Origin: CAZPUI01 sp964415525
Lineage (GTDB): Bacteria > Acidobacteriota > Holophagae > Holophagales > Holophagaceae
Assembly (NCBI GenBank): GCA_964415525.1
Contig: CAYQAS010000006.1
Span: forward strand, 1 to 64,000
DNA: 64,000 nt
Reading direction: 5' to 3'
The stretch's first letter is position 1. Every line of letters begins with the position of its first letter. Of the stretch, positions 35,004 through 43,354 are shown one piece after another. The notes below the pieces were generated by a model that was given only the letters and a program-made list of their open reading frames with translations, ran no database searches and was not told the DNA's origin. The position numbers and the translations under genes were made by a program.

Positions 35004-36382
35004 GCTGCCTGATCATGAAGTTCGGTGGCAGCTCCCTGGACGGCGCGGAGCGCCTGCGCCAGGTGGCCAACCTCGTGCGCCGCAACCTGGACGGGGCGCC
35101 CCTCGTCGTCCTCTCCGCCATGGGCAAGACGACGGATGCCCTCTTCGCCATGGCCAGGGCCGCCGAGAAGGGCGACCTGGAACAGGCGCTCCTGCGCCAC
35201 TGGGAGGTGGCCAGCCGACACCGGAAGGTCGCGGACGAACTCTTTGAAAACGGCCTGCCGGAGGACCTCGATCGCGCGTTCCAGGAGCTCTTCAATCAGC
35301 TGGAACTGCTGCTCAAGGGCGTGGCGATGCTGCGAGATCTGAGTCCCCGTTCCCTGGATGCCATCGCCTCCGTGGGCGAGCGGCTCAGCACGCACCTCTT
35401 CGCGGCCTACCTTGGTTCCCGTCGATCGGACGTGAGTTGGGTGGATGCTCGCACGGTGCTTCGGACGGACGAGCGATTTGGAGAGGCCCAGCCCAACATG
35501 AACGCCCTGCGTCTGCTCGCTCAGGACCATCTGGCGCCGCTCCTGGCGCCGGGTCGGGTGGTGGTGACCCAGGGCTACATCGGGGGCACCGCCGATGGCA
35601 TCACAACCACCCTGGGTCGGGGCGGCAGCGACTACTCTGCGTCCCTCTTCGGATATGCCCTGCGGGCCTCCGAAGTGCAGATCTGGACCGATGTGGAAGG
35701 GGTGCTCACCTGCGATCCGCGCATCGTGCCCGGCGCCCAGCCCATCGCCGAATTGAGCTTCATGGAGGCGGCGGAGCTGGCGGCGTTCGGTGCCAAGGTC
35801 CTGCACCCTGCGACCATCCAGCCGGCGGTGGAGGCGGGCATTCCCGTTACGGTACGTCACACCCAGCGACCGGATGGCTGCTTCAGCACCATCACGGAGC
35901 ACGTGGTGACCGGTCGCGCTGTGACCGCCCTGGCGACCCGTGGGCCGGTCACCGTCCTCACCGTGACGTCCTCACGCATGCTTGCCCAGAGCGGCTTCCT
36001 GGCCCGCCTCTTCGAGGTGTTCCGTCGCCATCGGGTGAGCGTCGACCTCATCGCCACCGCCGAGGTCTCCGTTTCCATGACCGTCGAGCCGGATGCGCCC
36101 CTGGCGGATCTCGTGACCGATCTCAGCGATTTCGCGAATGTTGAATCCGCCGAAGGCAAGGCCATCGTGGCGGTGGTGGGCGAGCGCCTGCGTCAGACGC
36201 CCGGCGTCTGCAGTCGCGTCTTCACAGCCCTGGAAGACATCAACGTCGAGATGATCAGCATGGGCGCCAACGAGGTGAACCTGAGCCTGGTGCTGGCCGC
36301 CGCGGATGCCCCGGAGGCCCTGCGTCGGCTGCACCGCGCCCTCATCGAGGAGGCGCCCTTCGCGCCGGAGGTGTCCGAATGA
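35000..36382 (+). CDS. lysC: Aspartate kinase
   Basis: 460 aa monofunctional aspartokinase, the first step of lysine/threonine/methionine synthesis. The N-terminal kinase domain opens with MKFGGSSLDGAERL. TTLGRGGSDYSASLFGYAL and WTDVEGVLTCDPR form the catalytic and ATP regions. Two C-terminal ACT domains (about 310-460; VTVLTVTSSRMLAQSGFL, ISMGANEVNLSLVLAAAD) imply feedback control by an amino acid. The start has GGAGG six bases upstream. The 128-bp gap after dapE includes a GCCCC/GGGGC hairpin. Confidence 0.95.
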   Translation: MSCLIMKFGGSSLDGAERLRQVANLVRRNLDGAPLVVLSAMGKTTDALFAMARAAEKGDLEQALLRHWEVASRHRKVADELFENGLPEDLDRAFQELFNQLELLLKGVAMLRDLSPRSLDAIASVGERLSTHLFAAYLGSRRSDVSWVDARTVLRTDERFGEAQPNMNALRLLAQDHLAPLLAPGRVVVTQGYIGGTADGITTTLGRGGSDYSASLFGYALRASEVQIWTDVEGVLTCDPRIVPGAQPIAELSFMEAAELAAFGAKVLHPATIQPAVEAGIPVTVRHTQRPDGCFSTITEHVVTGRAVTALATRGPVTVLTVTSSRMLAQSGFLARLFEVFRRHRVSVDLIATAEVSVSMTVEPDAPLADLVTDLSDFANVESAEGKAIVAVVGERLRQTPGVCSRVFTALEDINVEMISMGANEVNLSLVLAAADAPEALRRLHRALIEEAPFAPEVSE

Positions 36383-37101
36383 GGCTGGGACTCTTCGGTA
36401 CCGGTCGCCTCGGCAGTGCCATCGCCGATGCGGCCCGGGAGGCTTCCAACGTGGATCTCGCATGGCAGGTGGACCTTCAGGCGCCGCCCGACACGGCGGT
36501 GGATGTGGCCATCGACGCCACCGTGGCGGAAGCGGTGTCGCGGCGGGTGGATTGGGCGGTGGAGCATGGCGTGGACCTTGTCATCGGGACCACCGGATGG
36601 ACGCTTCCCGATCTGGAGGCAAGCATCGACGGCCGTATCGGCGTGCTCGTCAGTCCCAACTTTTCGCTCACCGTGGCCCTGATGGCCCGCTTCTCCCGCA
36701 TCCTCGGTGCCTATGCGTCGGTGGATGCTGATCGCGACCCTTACGTGCTGGATCACCACCATCGGCTCAAGGCGGACGCTCCCTCCGGGACCGCCCTTCG
36801 TCTGGCGCAGTCGGTGCTGACAGGATGCCCCCGCAAGTCTGGCTGGTCCGTGGGAGGTCACGCTCCGGAGCAGCTCAACGTCGCCGTGCTGAGGGCGGGC
36901 AGCGAATTCGGTCGTCACACCGTGGGTTTTGATGCGCCCTTCGAGACCTTCGAGATCACCCACCACGCCCGTTCCCGTCGCGTCTTTGCCGAGGGTGCTC
37001 TGGCTGCCGCCCGGTTCCTGAAGGGCCGCAAGGGCCTCTTCACCATGGACGATCTTGCCGCCGACCTTCTGGATCCGCTCTTTCAACAGGTGCTGTCATG
37101 A
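36379..37101 (+). CDS. dapB: 4-hydroxy-tetrahydrodipicolinate reductase
   Basis: 240 aa. The NAD(P) site is LGLFGTGRLGSAIADAA, shorter than the usual GAxGRMG form. The IDATVAEAV and VIGTTGW segments follow. The catalytic region is DHHHRLKADAPSGTAL (H126-H128, K131). It reduces the dapA product. It overlaps lysC by 4 bases (ATGA). Confidence 0.95.
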   Translation: MRLGLFGTGRLGSAIADAAREASNVDLAWQVDLQAPPDTAVDVAIDATVAEAVSRRVDWAVEHGVDLVIGTTGWTLPDLEASIDGRIGVLVSPNFSLTVALMARFSRILGAYASVDADRDPYVLDHHHRLKADAPSGTALRLAQSVLTGCPRKSGWSVGGHAPEQLNVAVLRAGSEFGRHTVGFDAPFETFEITHHARSRRVFAEGALAAARFLKGRKGLFTMDDLAADLLDPLFQQVLS

Positions 37102-37994
37102 CCGCTGACTTCTCCGGGCTCTCTGTCGCCCTCGCCACGCCCTTCACGCCCTCGGGTGATGTGGATCTCCATGCCTTCCGTCGCCTCGTGCGCTACGTCG
37201 GAGAAGGCGGGGCGGATACGCTCGTGGTTCTCGGCAGCACGGGTGAAGCGGCCACCATTCTCGATGACGAGCGGGATGCGCTCATCTCCGCCTGTCTCGA
37301 GGAAGCCGGAGGCCGCACGGTCGTCGTCGGCACGGGCCACAACGCCACGCGCCAGGCGGCCGCCATGACCCGCCGCGCGCAGCAGCTTGGGGCCCAGGGT
37401 GCGCTGGTGGTGACGCCCTACTACAACAAGCCCACGCCTTCGGGCCTCGTGGCGCACTACGCATCCGTGGCGGAAGCCGCCCCGGGGATGCCCCTCATCG
37501 CCTACAACGTGCCAGGGCGCACGGGCCTGAACCTCACGCCTGCCGCGCTGCAGCGCCTCTGGGAGAACCCGCAGGTGGTGGCGGTGAAGGAATCCAGCGG
37601 CAACCTCCGCCAGATGGAGGACATCGCGCGGCATCTGCCCGACGGCAAGCTCCTGCTCTGTGGGGACGACGACCTCACGCTGCCCGCCATCGCGGCGGGC
37701 GCCAGCGGCCTCGTGAGCGTGATGGGCAACGTGGTGCCCGCCGAGACCAAGGCCTTCGTGGAAGCCGCCCGCCGGGGCGACTACGCCTCGGCGCGTGCCT
37801 GGCAGGCTCGTCTGCTCCCGCTCATTGAGGCGCTCTTCGTGGAGAGCAATCCGATCCCCCTCAAGGCAGGTCTCTCCCTGCTCGGCCTCGCGGGGGATGT
37901 CCTGCGCCTGCCCCTCACCACGCCGGAAGCCACCACGCGCGCCAAGGTGGAATCGGGGCTGGCTCTGGCCCAGGGTCGCGAGGTGTGCGCATGA
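37098..37994 (+). CDS. dapA: 4-hydroxy-tetrahydrodipicolinate synthase
   Basis: 298 aa TIM-barrel Schiff-base aldolase joining pyruvate and aspartate semialdehyde. The catalytic lysine is K164 in VAVKESSGN, with Y136 in AYNVPGRTG and the GSTGEAATI loop. It overlaps dapB by four bases and is followed by dapD with the same overlap. In the operon it stands after dapB, the reverse of metabolic order. Confidence 0.96.
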   Translation: MTADFSGLSVALATPFTPSGDVDLHAFRRLVRYVGEGGADTLVVLGSTGEAATILDDERDALISACLEEAGGRTVVVGTGHNATRQAAAMTRRAQQLGAQGALVVTPYYNKPTPSGLVAHYASVAEAAPGMPLIAYNVPGRTGLNLTPAALQRLWENPQVVAVKESSGNLRQMEDIARHLPDGKLLLCGDDDLTLPAIAAGASGLVSVMGNVVPAETKAFVEAARRGDYASARAWQARLLPLIEALFVESNPIPLKAGLSLLGLAGDVLRLPLTTPEATTRAKVESGLALAQGREVCA

Positions 37995-38878
37995 ACCTTC
38001 AGACTTTCTTCGATCGTGAGCTGGACGTGATCGCCGCGGATCCCGCCTGCCCCGAAGCCCATGCCGAGCTGCTGGTGGCCCTGGAAGCGGGCGAGATCCG
38101 CGCGGCAGAGCCGGTGGGCGGGCCTCATGGCCAGGCCTTGCGTGGCCGTGAGGCGGGGGTGGAAGGGGGGACATCGCTTGCGCCGCAAGCAGGCGGTCCC
38201 CCCTTTCAGGCGGTGGTCTGGCGGGTGAACGCCTGGGTGAAGCGCGGCATCCTCGCAGGGTTCCGCATCAGCGCCGTGGCGCCGCAGCCCGGCGGCTTCT
38301 TCGACAAGACGGCCTATCCGGCGCGGCGCTTCGCTCTGGAGGATGGGGTGCGGGTCGTGCCCGGTGGGACCTCCGTCCGTCGCGGCGCCTTCATCGCCCG
38401 GGGCGCAGTGCTCATGCCACCGGCCTACGTGAATGTCGGCGCCTACGTGGGTGAAGGCACGATGGTGGATAGCCATGCCCTGGTGGGAAGTTGTGCGCAG
38501 ATCGGCGCCCGGGTGCACCTCAGTGCAGCGGCCCAGATTGGCGGGGTGCTGGAGCCCGCGGGGGCCCGCCCGGTGATTGTGGAAGACGAAGCCTTCGTGG
38601 GCGGCCTCGTGGGGGTCTTCGAGGGCGTGCGCATCGGTCGGCGCGCTGTGCTCGCCAGCGGTGTCGTGCTGAACGGCTCCACGGTGATCCACGACCTCGT
38701 CCAGGGCCGCACCTGGCAGGGTGAAGTTCCGGCAGGTGCGGTGGTGGTGCCTGGCAGTCGCCCCGCAAAAGGCGCCTACGCCGAAGCGCAGGGGATCCAC
38801 CTCGCCACCCCAGTGATCGTGAAATACCGCGACGACCGCACCGACGCTGCCACGGCGCTGGAAACGGCGCTGCGCTAG
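37991..38878 (+). CDS. dapD: Tetrahydrodipicolinate N-succinyltransferase
   Basis: 295 aa left-handed beta-helix acyltransferase that succinylates (or acetylates) tetrahydrodipicolinate. Hexapeptide repeats run from about residue 125 (VRRGAFIARGAVLMPPAYVN, GAYVGEGTMVDSHALVGS, CAQIGARVHLSAAAQIGGVL). WRVNAWVKRGILAGFRI precedes them. About residues 45-75 are an insertion relative to the short DapD family, containing a palindromic DNA element (38161-38207). ATG 37991 overlaps the dapA stop. Confidence 0.93.
   Translation: MNLQTFFDRELDVIAADPACPEAHAELLVALEAGEIRAAEPVGGPHGQALRGREAGVEGGTSLAPQAGGPPFQAVVWRVNAWVKRGILAGFRISAVAPQPGGFFDKTAYPARRFALEDGVRVVPGGTSVRRGAFIARGAVLMPPAYVNVGAYVGEGTMVDSHALVGSCAQIGARVHLSAAAQIGGVLEPAGARPVIVEDEAFVGGLVGVFEGVRIGRRAVLASGVVLNGSTVIHDLVQGRTWQGEVPAGAVVVPGSRPAKGAYAEAQGIHLATPVIVKYRDDRTDAATALETALR
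38161..38207. repeat. In-frame palindromic element, copy 1 (inside dapD)
   Basis: The outer stem 38161-38172 with 38196-38207 is 12 bp with one G-U. The inner stem is GCTTGC/GCAAGC (38176-38181 with 38185-38190). It encodes about residues 58-73, ending QAGGPP. The 16 bases AGCAGGCGGTCCCCCC at 38188-38203 recur exactly in uvrC. Confidence 0.75.
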
Positions 38879-39227
38879 ACCTTACGACCTTTCGGGCGAT
38901 GCTTTCTCTGCATCCCCTCCATCCCTGCCATGAACGAGGCGGACCGTCCGGTCGCTCAGCGCCCTCTGCGTCCCCCTCGCACACCCCACGTGGTGGGCAA
39001 GCAAAGCCCGCCCACCGCGTCTGTTCTGATCTGCTTTTCCTGGTTTCGGATGGTTCCAGGCGACCCCCGACACACGAATTCAAGGGACGCTCTTGGCGCT
39101 CTGGATTCATCGGGCGGGTATCTGGAAACGAAGGCCTTGATCAACAGGGATGAAGGGGATGAAGGGGATAAAGACGAGTCAACCGTTATCCATTGGATCC
39201 CGAACCCGACCCTTTCTGGACTTCACG
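38879..39227. other. 349-bp non-coding spacer inside the lysine operon with inverted repeat ends
   Basis: No convincing gene. CATCCCCTCCATCCCTG near 38911 and the reverse complement of a nearly identical 17-mer near 39146-39162 (one mismatch) lie about 220 bp apart in opposite orientation. The right end continues as a short GGGGATGAA tandem. The spacer breaks the otherwise coupled dap gene run, which suggests an inserted intergenic repeat element. No transposase is present. Confidence 0.5.
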
Positions 39228-40361
39228 ATGTCTGCCACTGCCATGACCCTCCGCCCTGCCTCCCGCCTCTCCCTGCTCAAGCCCAGCCCCATCCGCCTCC
39301 TCAGTGAAGGGGCTCCGGCGGGCGCCATCCCCCTGGGCCTCGGTGAGCCCACCTGGGACCTTCCGGAGCCTGCACGTCGGGCGCTGGCCGCGGTGTCCGG
39401 CCCGGCCTCCTATGGTCCCAACCTCGGCCTGCCGGAATTGCGCCAGGCCCTCGCCTGCTGGCACATCGCCCGCACGGAGGAGGTGCTGGTCACCGTGGGC
39501 AGCGAGGAGGCGCTGATGTGCCTCTTCATGGCCTACCTGGAGGCGGGAGACGCGGTGCTGGTGCCGGATCCGGGCTACCCGGCCTATGCCGCCCTGGCGC
39601 GGCTGGCTGGGGCCGAGCCGGTGTCCTATGCGCTGGTGGAGGGGAGCCTCGATGTCGCGAGCTTCACGGCTGCTTTGGAGGCCACGCCGCACGCCAAGTT
39701 GGCGGTGCTGAACTTTCCCTCCAATCCCACCGGCGGCGTGCCCAGTCGCGACGTGCTGCGGAAGATTGCACGGATCGCGGAGGCGCGGGGCGTCCTACTC
39801 ATCTCCGACGAGGTCTACCGCGAGCTCTACCTGGGCCAGCGGCCTCCCAGTCTGCGGGAAGTGACGGACCAGGGTGTCGTCGTCTCGAGCGTCAGCAAGG
39901 CCTGGGGCGCGGCTTCCCTCCGAGTGGGCTGGATGGTGGGGGATCCCGCGCTCCTTGCTCCGGCCCGGTCGGTGCATGGCTACGCCGTCACCTGTGCCAG
40001 CGCGCCCTGCCAGCGGGCGGCCCTGGCCCTTCTCGAACATTCGGACGCGGTGCTGCCCGCGGCGCGCGCAGAGCTGCGAACCCGCTGGGAGGCGCTCTCA
40101 GAGGCCTTTTCGGCGGAGCTTGGTGTGAGCTTTGAGGCACCGGAAGGGGCCTTCTACCACTGGATGCCGCTGCCGATGGATGCCGGAGATCCCATGGCCT
40201 TCTGTCTGCGGCTGCGGGACGAGGCGGGCGTGGTACTCGTCCCTGGCAACACCTTCGGCGAGGCCGGGGCAGGGCATGTCCGGCTCAGCTTCGCGGCCTT
40301 CCCGGAGCAGCTGCTGGAAGGCGTGCGACGCCTAGCTCCCTACTGGCGGGGGCGAGCGTGA
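39228..40361 (+). CDS. dapC: PLP aminotransferase class I/II, probable succinyl-diaminopimelate aminotransferase
   Basis: 377 aa fold-type I aminotransferase. GEPTWDLPEPARRAL and SYGPNLGLPELRQAL at the N-terminus, VPDPGYPAYAAL, NFPSNPTGGVPS and ISDEVYREL are typical. The PLP lysine is in SSVSKAWGAASLRVGW. Position between dapD and lysA supports the DapC step (transamination of N-succinyl-2-amino-6-ketopimelate). Substrate is inferred from context. The ATG at 39228 has only a weak ribosome site; ATG 39243 is an alternative. Confidence 0.85.
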   Translation: MSATAMTLRPASRLSLLKPSPIRLLSEGAPAGAIPLGLGEPTWDLPEPARRALAAVSGPASYGPNLGLPELRQALACWHIARTEEVLVTVGSEEALMCLFMAYLEAGDAVLVPDPGYPAYAALARLAGAEPVSYALVEGSLDVASFTAALEATPHAKLAVLNFPSNPTGGVPSRDVLRKIARIAEARGVLLISDEVYRELYLGQRPPSLREVTDQGVVVSSVSKAWGAASLRVGWMVGDPALLAPARSVHGYAVTCASAPCQRAALALLEHSDAVLPAARAELRTRWEALSEAFSAELGVSFEAPEGAFYHWMPLPMDAGDPMAFCLRLRDEAGVVLVPGNTFGEAGAGHVRLSFAAFPEQLLEGVRRLAPYWRGRA

Positions 40362-41515
40362 GCGGCCTCTTCGCCTTCGATGACGCCACCTGCCGCCGGG
40401 AGGCCGATCGGCTCGGAACGCCGTGCTTTCTCTACAGCGCTACGGTGGCCGCGTCAGGCTTCCGGCGTCTCCGAGATGCACTGCCTGCACGGGTGCGCCT
40501 CGCCTACGCGGTGAAGGCCAACCCCCACCCGGAGCTCCTGAAGTGTTTTGCGGATCTGGGCGCCAGCTTCGACTGCGCCAGCGAAGGCGAGCTCCGACGG
40601 GTCGCTGCCCTTGGGATGGCGACGAGTCCCGTGTTCTACGCCGGTCCCGGGAAGCGCGTCGATGAGCTGGCGAAGGCTCTGGCCCTTGGGGTGCGGGTTC
40701 AGGCCGAGGGTTGGGAGGATCTGGAACGTTTGGACGCGTTGGCCAAGAGGCCCGTGGCGGTGAACCTGCGGGTGCATCCCGCGACGGGGGCCGAGGAGGC
40801 GAACCGCATCATCGGCGGCACCGGCCCCAGTGCCTTTGGCGTCGACGAGGAGGATGTGCCGGCGCTCCTGGAGCGGGCCGCGGGCCTGCGCCACGTGCGG
40901 ATCCAGGGGCTCCATGTCTTCGCCGCCAGCAACCAGCGGGAGGTCGCGAAGCTCCTGGCCACCCATGGCGCCGTGATGGACATGGCGCGCGGTCTCTCCT
41001 CTGCTTATGGCCTCACCCTCACGCAGATCGATTTGGGAGGAGGGCTTGGCATCCCCTACTCCGTGGAGGAGACACCATTGGATGTCGAAGCCCTTGGACA
41101 GGGACTGTCGGATCTTCTGGGGGCCCATTCCTGGTTCCAGGGTGAGTTAATCCTGGAGCCGGGACGTTTCCTGGCGGGCCCCTGCGGGGTCTACCTCAGT
41201 CGCGTGGTGCGGGTGAAGGAGAGCCGCGGCACGCGCTTCGTGATCCTGGAAGGGGGCGTGAATCACCTGCTTCGTCCGCTCCTGACGGGCCAGCCCTTCC
41301 CGGTTCGTGGGGTGGGGCTAGAAGGGCCCACCCGGTCTGCAACCCTGGCGGGACCGCTCTGCACGAGTCTCGACCGGCTGGGGGATGTGGAACTGCCGGA
41401 GGTGAGACAGGGGGATCTGCTGGCCTTTGGGCAGACGGGAGCCTACGGCTTCACAGAGGCCATGGCCCCCTTCCTGAGTCATCCGGTGCCTCCAGAGGTG
41501 TGGTTGGCGGGCTGA
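40358..41515 (+). CDS. lysA: Diaminopimelate decarboxylase-like PLP enzyme (atypical LysA)
   Basis: 385 aa fold-type III decarboxylase. The PLP lysine is K53 in YAVKANPHPELL. DLGGGLGIPY and EPGRFLAGPCGVY form the PLP phosphate region. The active-site cysteine is in GPLCTSLDRLGD near residue 334. Two signatures differ from classic LysA: HIGSQ is replaced by HVFAASNQ, and GPxCESGD by GPLCTSLD, which is closer to ornithine decarboxylases and carrier-protein-linked decarboxylases. The operon strongly suggests the DAP to lysine step. It overlaps the aminotransferase by four bases. Confidence 0.75.
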   Translation: MSGLFAFDDATCRREADRLGTPCFLYSATVAASGFRRLRDALPARVRLAYAVKANPHPELLKCFADLGASFDCASEGELRRVAALGMATSPVFYAGPGKRVDELAKALALGVRVQAEGWEDLERLDALAKRPVAVNLRVHPATGAEEANRIIGGTGPSAFGVDEEDVPALLERAAGLRHVRIQGLHVFAASNQREVAKLLATHGAVMDMARGLSSAYGLTLTQIDLGGGLGIPYSVEETPLDVEALGQGLSDLLGAHSWFQGELILEPGRFLAGPCGVYLSRVVRVKESRGTRFVILEGGVNHLLRPLLTGQPFPVRGVGLEGPTRSATLAGPLCTSLDRLGDVELPEVRQGDLLAFGQTGAYGFTEAMAPFLSHPVPPEVWLAG

Positions 41516-42716
41516 TCACCGGCAGGGAGAGCAGGCCCTTGAGCGCATCGTGCAGGGCCTGAGGGTGGAGCGGGCGCTCCAGGCGTGCGTGGGGACCCTC
41601 GATCTCGGCGCCTCCCACCTGAATCCAACGGCAGCGGCGGCGACTGAGTTCGTCCTCCCGCCACACGGCGAGGATGCGGGGCTCCCTGGACCAGAGCAGC
41701 AGACTGGGGAAGGGGCCCTGGCGCGGCGGCACGATGCCCCAGCACTGGACCCGGGCTCCCCAGTCCTCCAACAGGCGTTGAATGCCCTCCGGATCATCCC
41801 GCTCATCCAGGCCGAGGCCCACGGACCAGCCCTGGAGGAGGGCGAGATCTGGCCGGGGGGCGTGGGGCAGTTCTTCCACCCAGCCCTGGTCGAAGGGGGT
41901 CCCTGGAAACGCGCGGTGGATCCGGTAGCTGTGGTCGGCAGCCTCCATGCGGTCTTTCAGGTGGGCTTCCCAGTCGTTCCCGAAGACGCGCTCCATCCAG
42001 GGCGAAGACTCACCGATTCGGTAGGCGGGGCCAGGGAGCAGCGCCCGCCAACCGAGGCTCTGACGCTCCGCATGCTCCAGCCGGTGAAGCAGTTCGAGGT
42101 TCTGGAGGCTGAGCCAAGTATTCACGAGGCTGACGCTGAGGAGCAGGTAGGCGAAGCCACTGAGGGGCACCGACAGTCCGAAGGCGAGACGCACACCCGC
42201 TTCCGCTGCAGCAGGGATAAGGCCCATCGCGAGGCCGATCACGAGGCTCTGGGCCACGGGGTCCTTGCGCAATGCGGCACGGATGACCAGCGTTCCTGAG
42301 GCGAGGGAGATCAGCAGGATCGAGCACAGGATGAGGCGGAGGGACCAGACATCCCAAGGGGATCCCGGTGGGAACAGGGCTGCCCTCAGCAGGTTCAGGA
42401 ACAGGGCGAGGTAGCTGATTGAAATGAGAGCGGGGGGGATGGTCTTCGAGACCATCAGACCCATGGCCTGGATGGAAAGCACGAAGCCCGCGAAGCCGAA
42501 GGGGCTCTGGAGGCGATCGATGCTTGCCGGGGCGAGTCCCCAGGAGGGGCCGAACACGAACACCAGATGCCGAATCCCAAGGAGGATGCCGCCCGTGACC
42601 AGCAAACCGAACGCGCGGTGCCGCCGACGGAGCGCCTCCGCCCCATAGCTCACGACGAGGGCCACCAGCACACCCAGCTGGACGGCATTCAGGACGATCC
42701 AGGGGGGCTGGGGCAT
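41451..42716 (-). CDS. Multi-pass membrane sensor-like protein, unknown function
   Basis: 421 aa. Seven or so membrane segments occupy residues 1-220 (LNAVQLGVLVALVVSYG, LLVTGGILLGIRHLVFVFG, YLALFLNLLRAALF, LILCSILLISLASGTLV, LVIGLAMGLIPAAAEAG and others). A soluble ~200-residue C-terminal domain with no motif I recognise follows. Its end overlaps lysA by 65 bases on the other strand. It starts two bases after the stop of the 4VR-like gene (TGACCATG), so the two are likely co-expressed as sensor and partner. Confidence 0.6.
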   Translation of the reverse strand: MPQPPWIVLNAVQLGVLVALVVSYGAEALRRRHRAFGLLVTGGILLGIRHLVFVFGPSWGLAPASIDRLQSPFGFAGFVLSIQAMGLMVSKTIPPALISISYLALFLNLLRAALFPPGSPWDVWSLRLILCSILLISLASGTLVIRAALRKDPVAQSLVIGLAMGLIPAAAEAGVRLAFGLSVPLSGFAYLLLSVSLVNTWLSLQNLELLHRLEHAERQSLGWRALLPGPAYRIGESSPWMERVFGNDWEAHLKDRMEAADHSYRIHRAFPGTPFDQGWVEELPHAPRPDLALLQGWSVGLGLDERDDPEGIQRLLEDWGARVQCWGIVPPRQGPFPSLLLWSREPRILAVWREDELSRRRCRWIQVGGAEIEGPHARLERPLHPQALHDALKGLLSLPVISPPTTPLEAPDDSGRGPWPL

Positions 42717-42718
42717 GG

Positions 42719-43279
42719 TCAGTGGACGGGGGTGCTCCAGTCGAGCTGATAGACACACTTCGCGCCGCCGCTGCTGCGGCAGCCCGGATCCAGGAGGTGG
42801 GTGATCAGGACTGGGAATTCGTTGTGGAATCGCGTGGCGAGGCCCTGGAGGATCCCCAGGTCGAAGTCGCACCCGTAGGGTGTGTCGCAGTGCATCCGCC
42901 CCGAATGCGTCCCTTGCGGTTCGAACAGGTATCCGCCGATGGGGCCGCCGCGGTGATTCATGTGGTAAGCGACATCCAGGGTGCGCAGGGCCCGTTCCAG
43001 GGTTCGGATTTCAGGGGGGAACTTGCTGGTGAGGGGGACGATCCGGCCGGGATTCCTCAGCCAGTGCTGGCCCTTGATCTGAGCCACGGATTCCAGGAAT
43101 GCGAGGTAGTCCACCTGGGGATACCAGCCATCTGGCACGGGTACGGGGAGCTGGTTCACTTCCATCAGCTTCGCCAGCTCAGCTTCCGGAAGTCCCGCCT
43201 GCACCATGGCCTTCAGGACGCCCAGGATGGAGGTTCCCCAGACTTCGACGCGGGGACTGAAGGCGCGAGTGGGGGACAT
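42719..43279 (-). CDS. 4VR-like small ligand-binding domain protein
   Basis: 186 aa cytosolic protein. The helical N-terminus (EVWGTSILGVLKAMVQAGLP) and an ending CRSSGGAKCVYQLDW resemble V4R/HNOB-associated domains that end in xxCxxxGxxxCxfxxxW. CDTPYGCDFDLG earlier gives a second Cys pair. A small-molecule or metal sensor is plausible, but the family is not certain. It precedes and is coupled to the membrane protein gene. Confidence 0.5.
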   Translation of the reverse strand: MSPTRAFSPRVEVWGTSILGVLKAMVQAGLPEAELAKLMEVNQLPVPVPDGWYPQVDYLAFLESVAQIKGQHWLRNPGRIVPLTSKFPPEIRTLERALRTLDVAYHMNHRGGPIGGYLFEPQGTHSGRMHCDTPYGCDFDLGILQGLATRFHNEFPVLITHLLDPGCRSSGGAKCVYQLDWSTPVH

Positions 43280-43354
43280 GGGGGGCTCCGTGCCCCTGGA
43301 TCGGATGGGGAGCCGAGGATCTGAAATCTGAGGCTGCTGTGGGATGCTTCAAGC

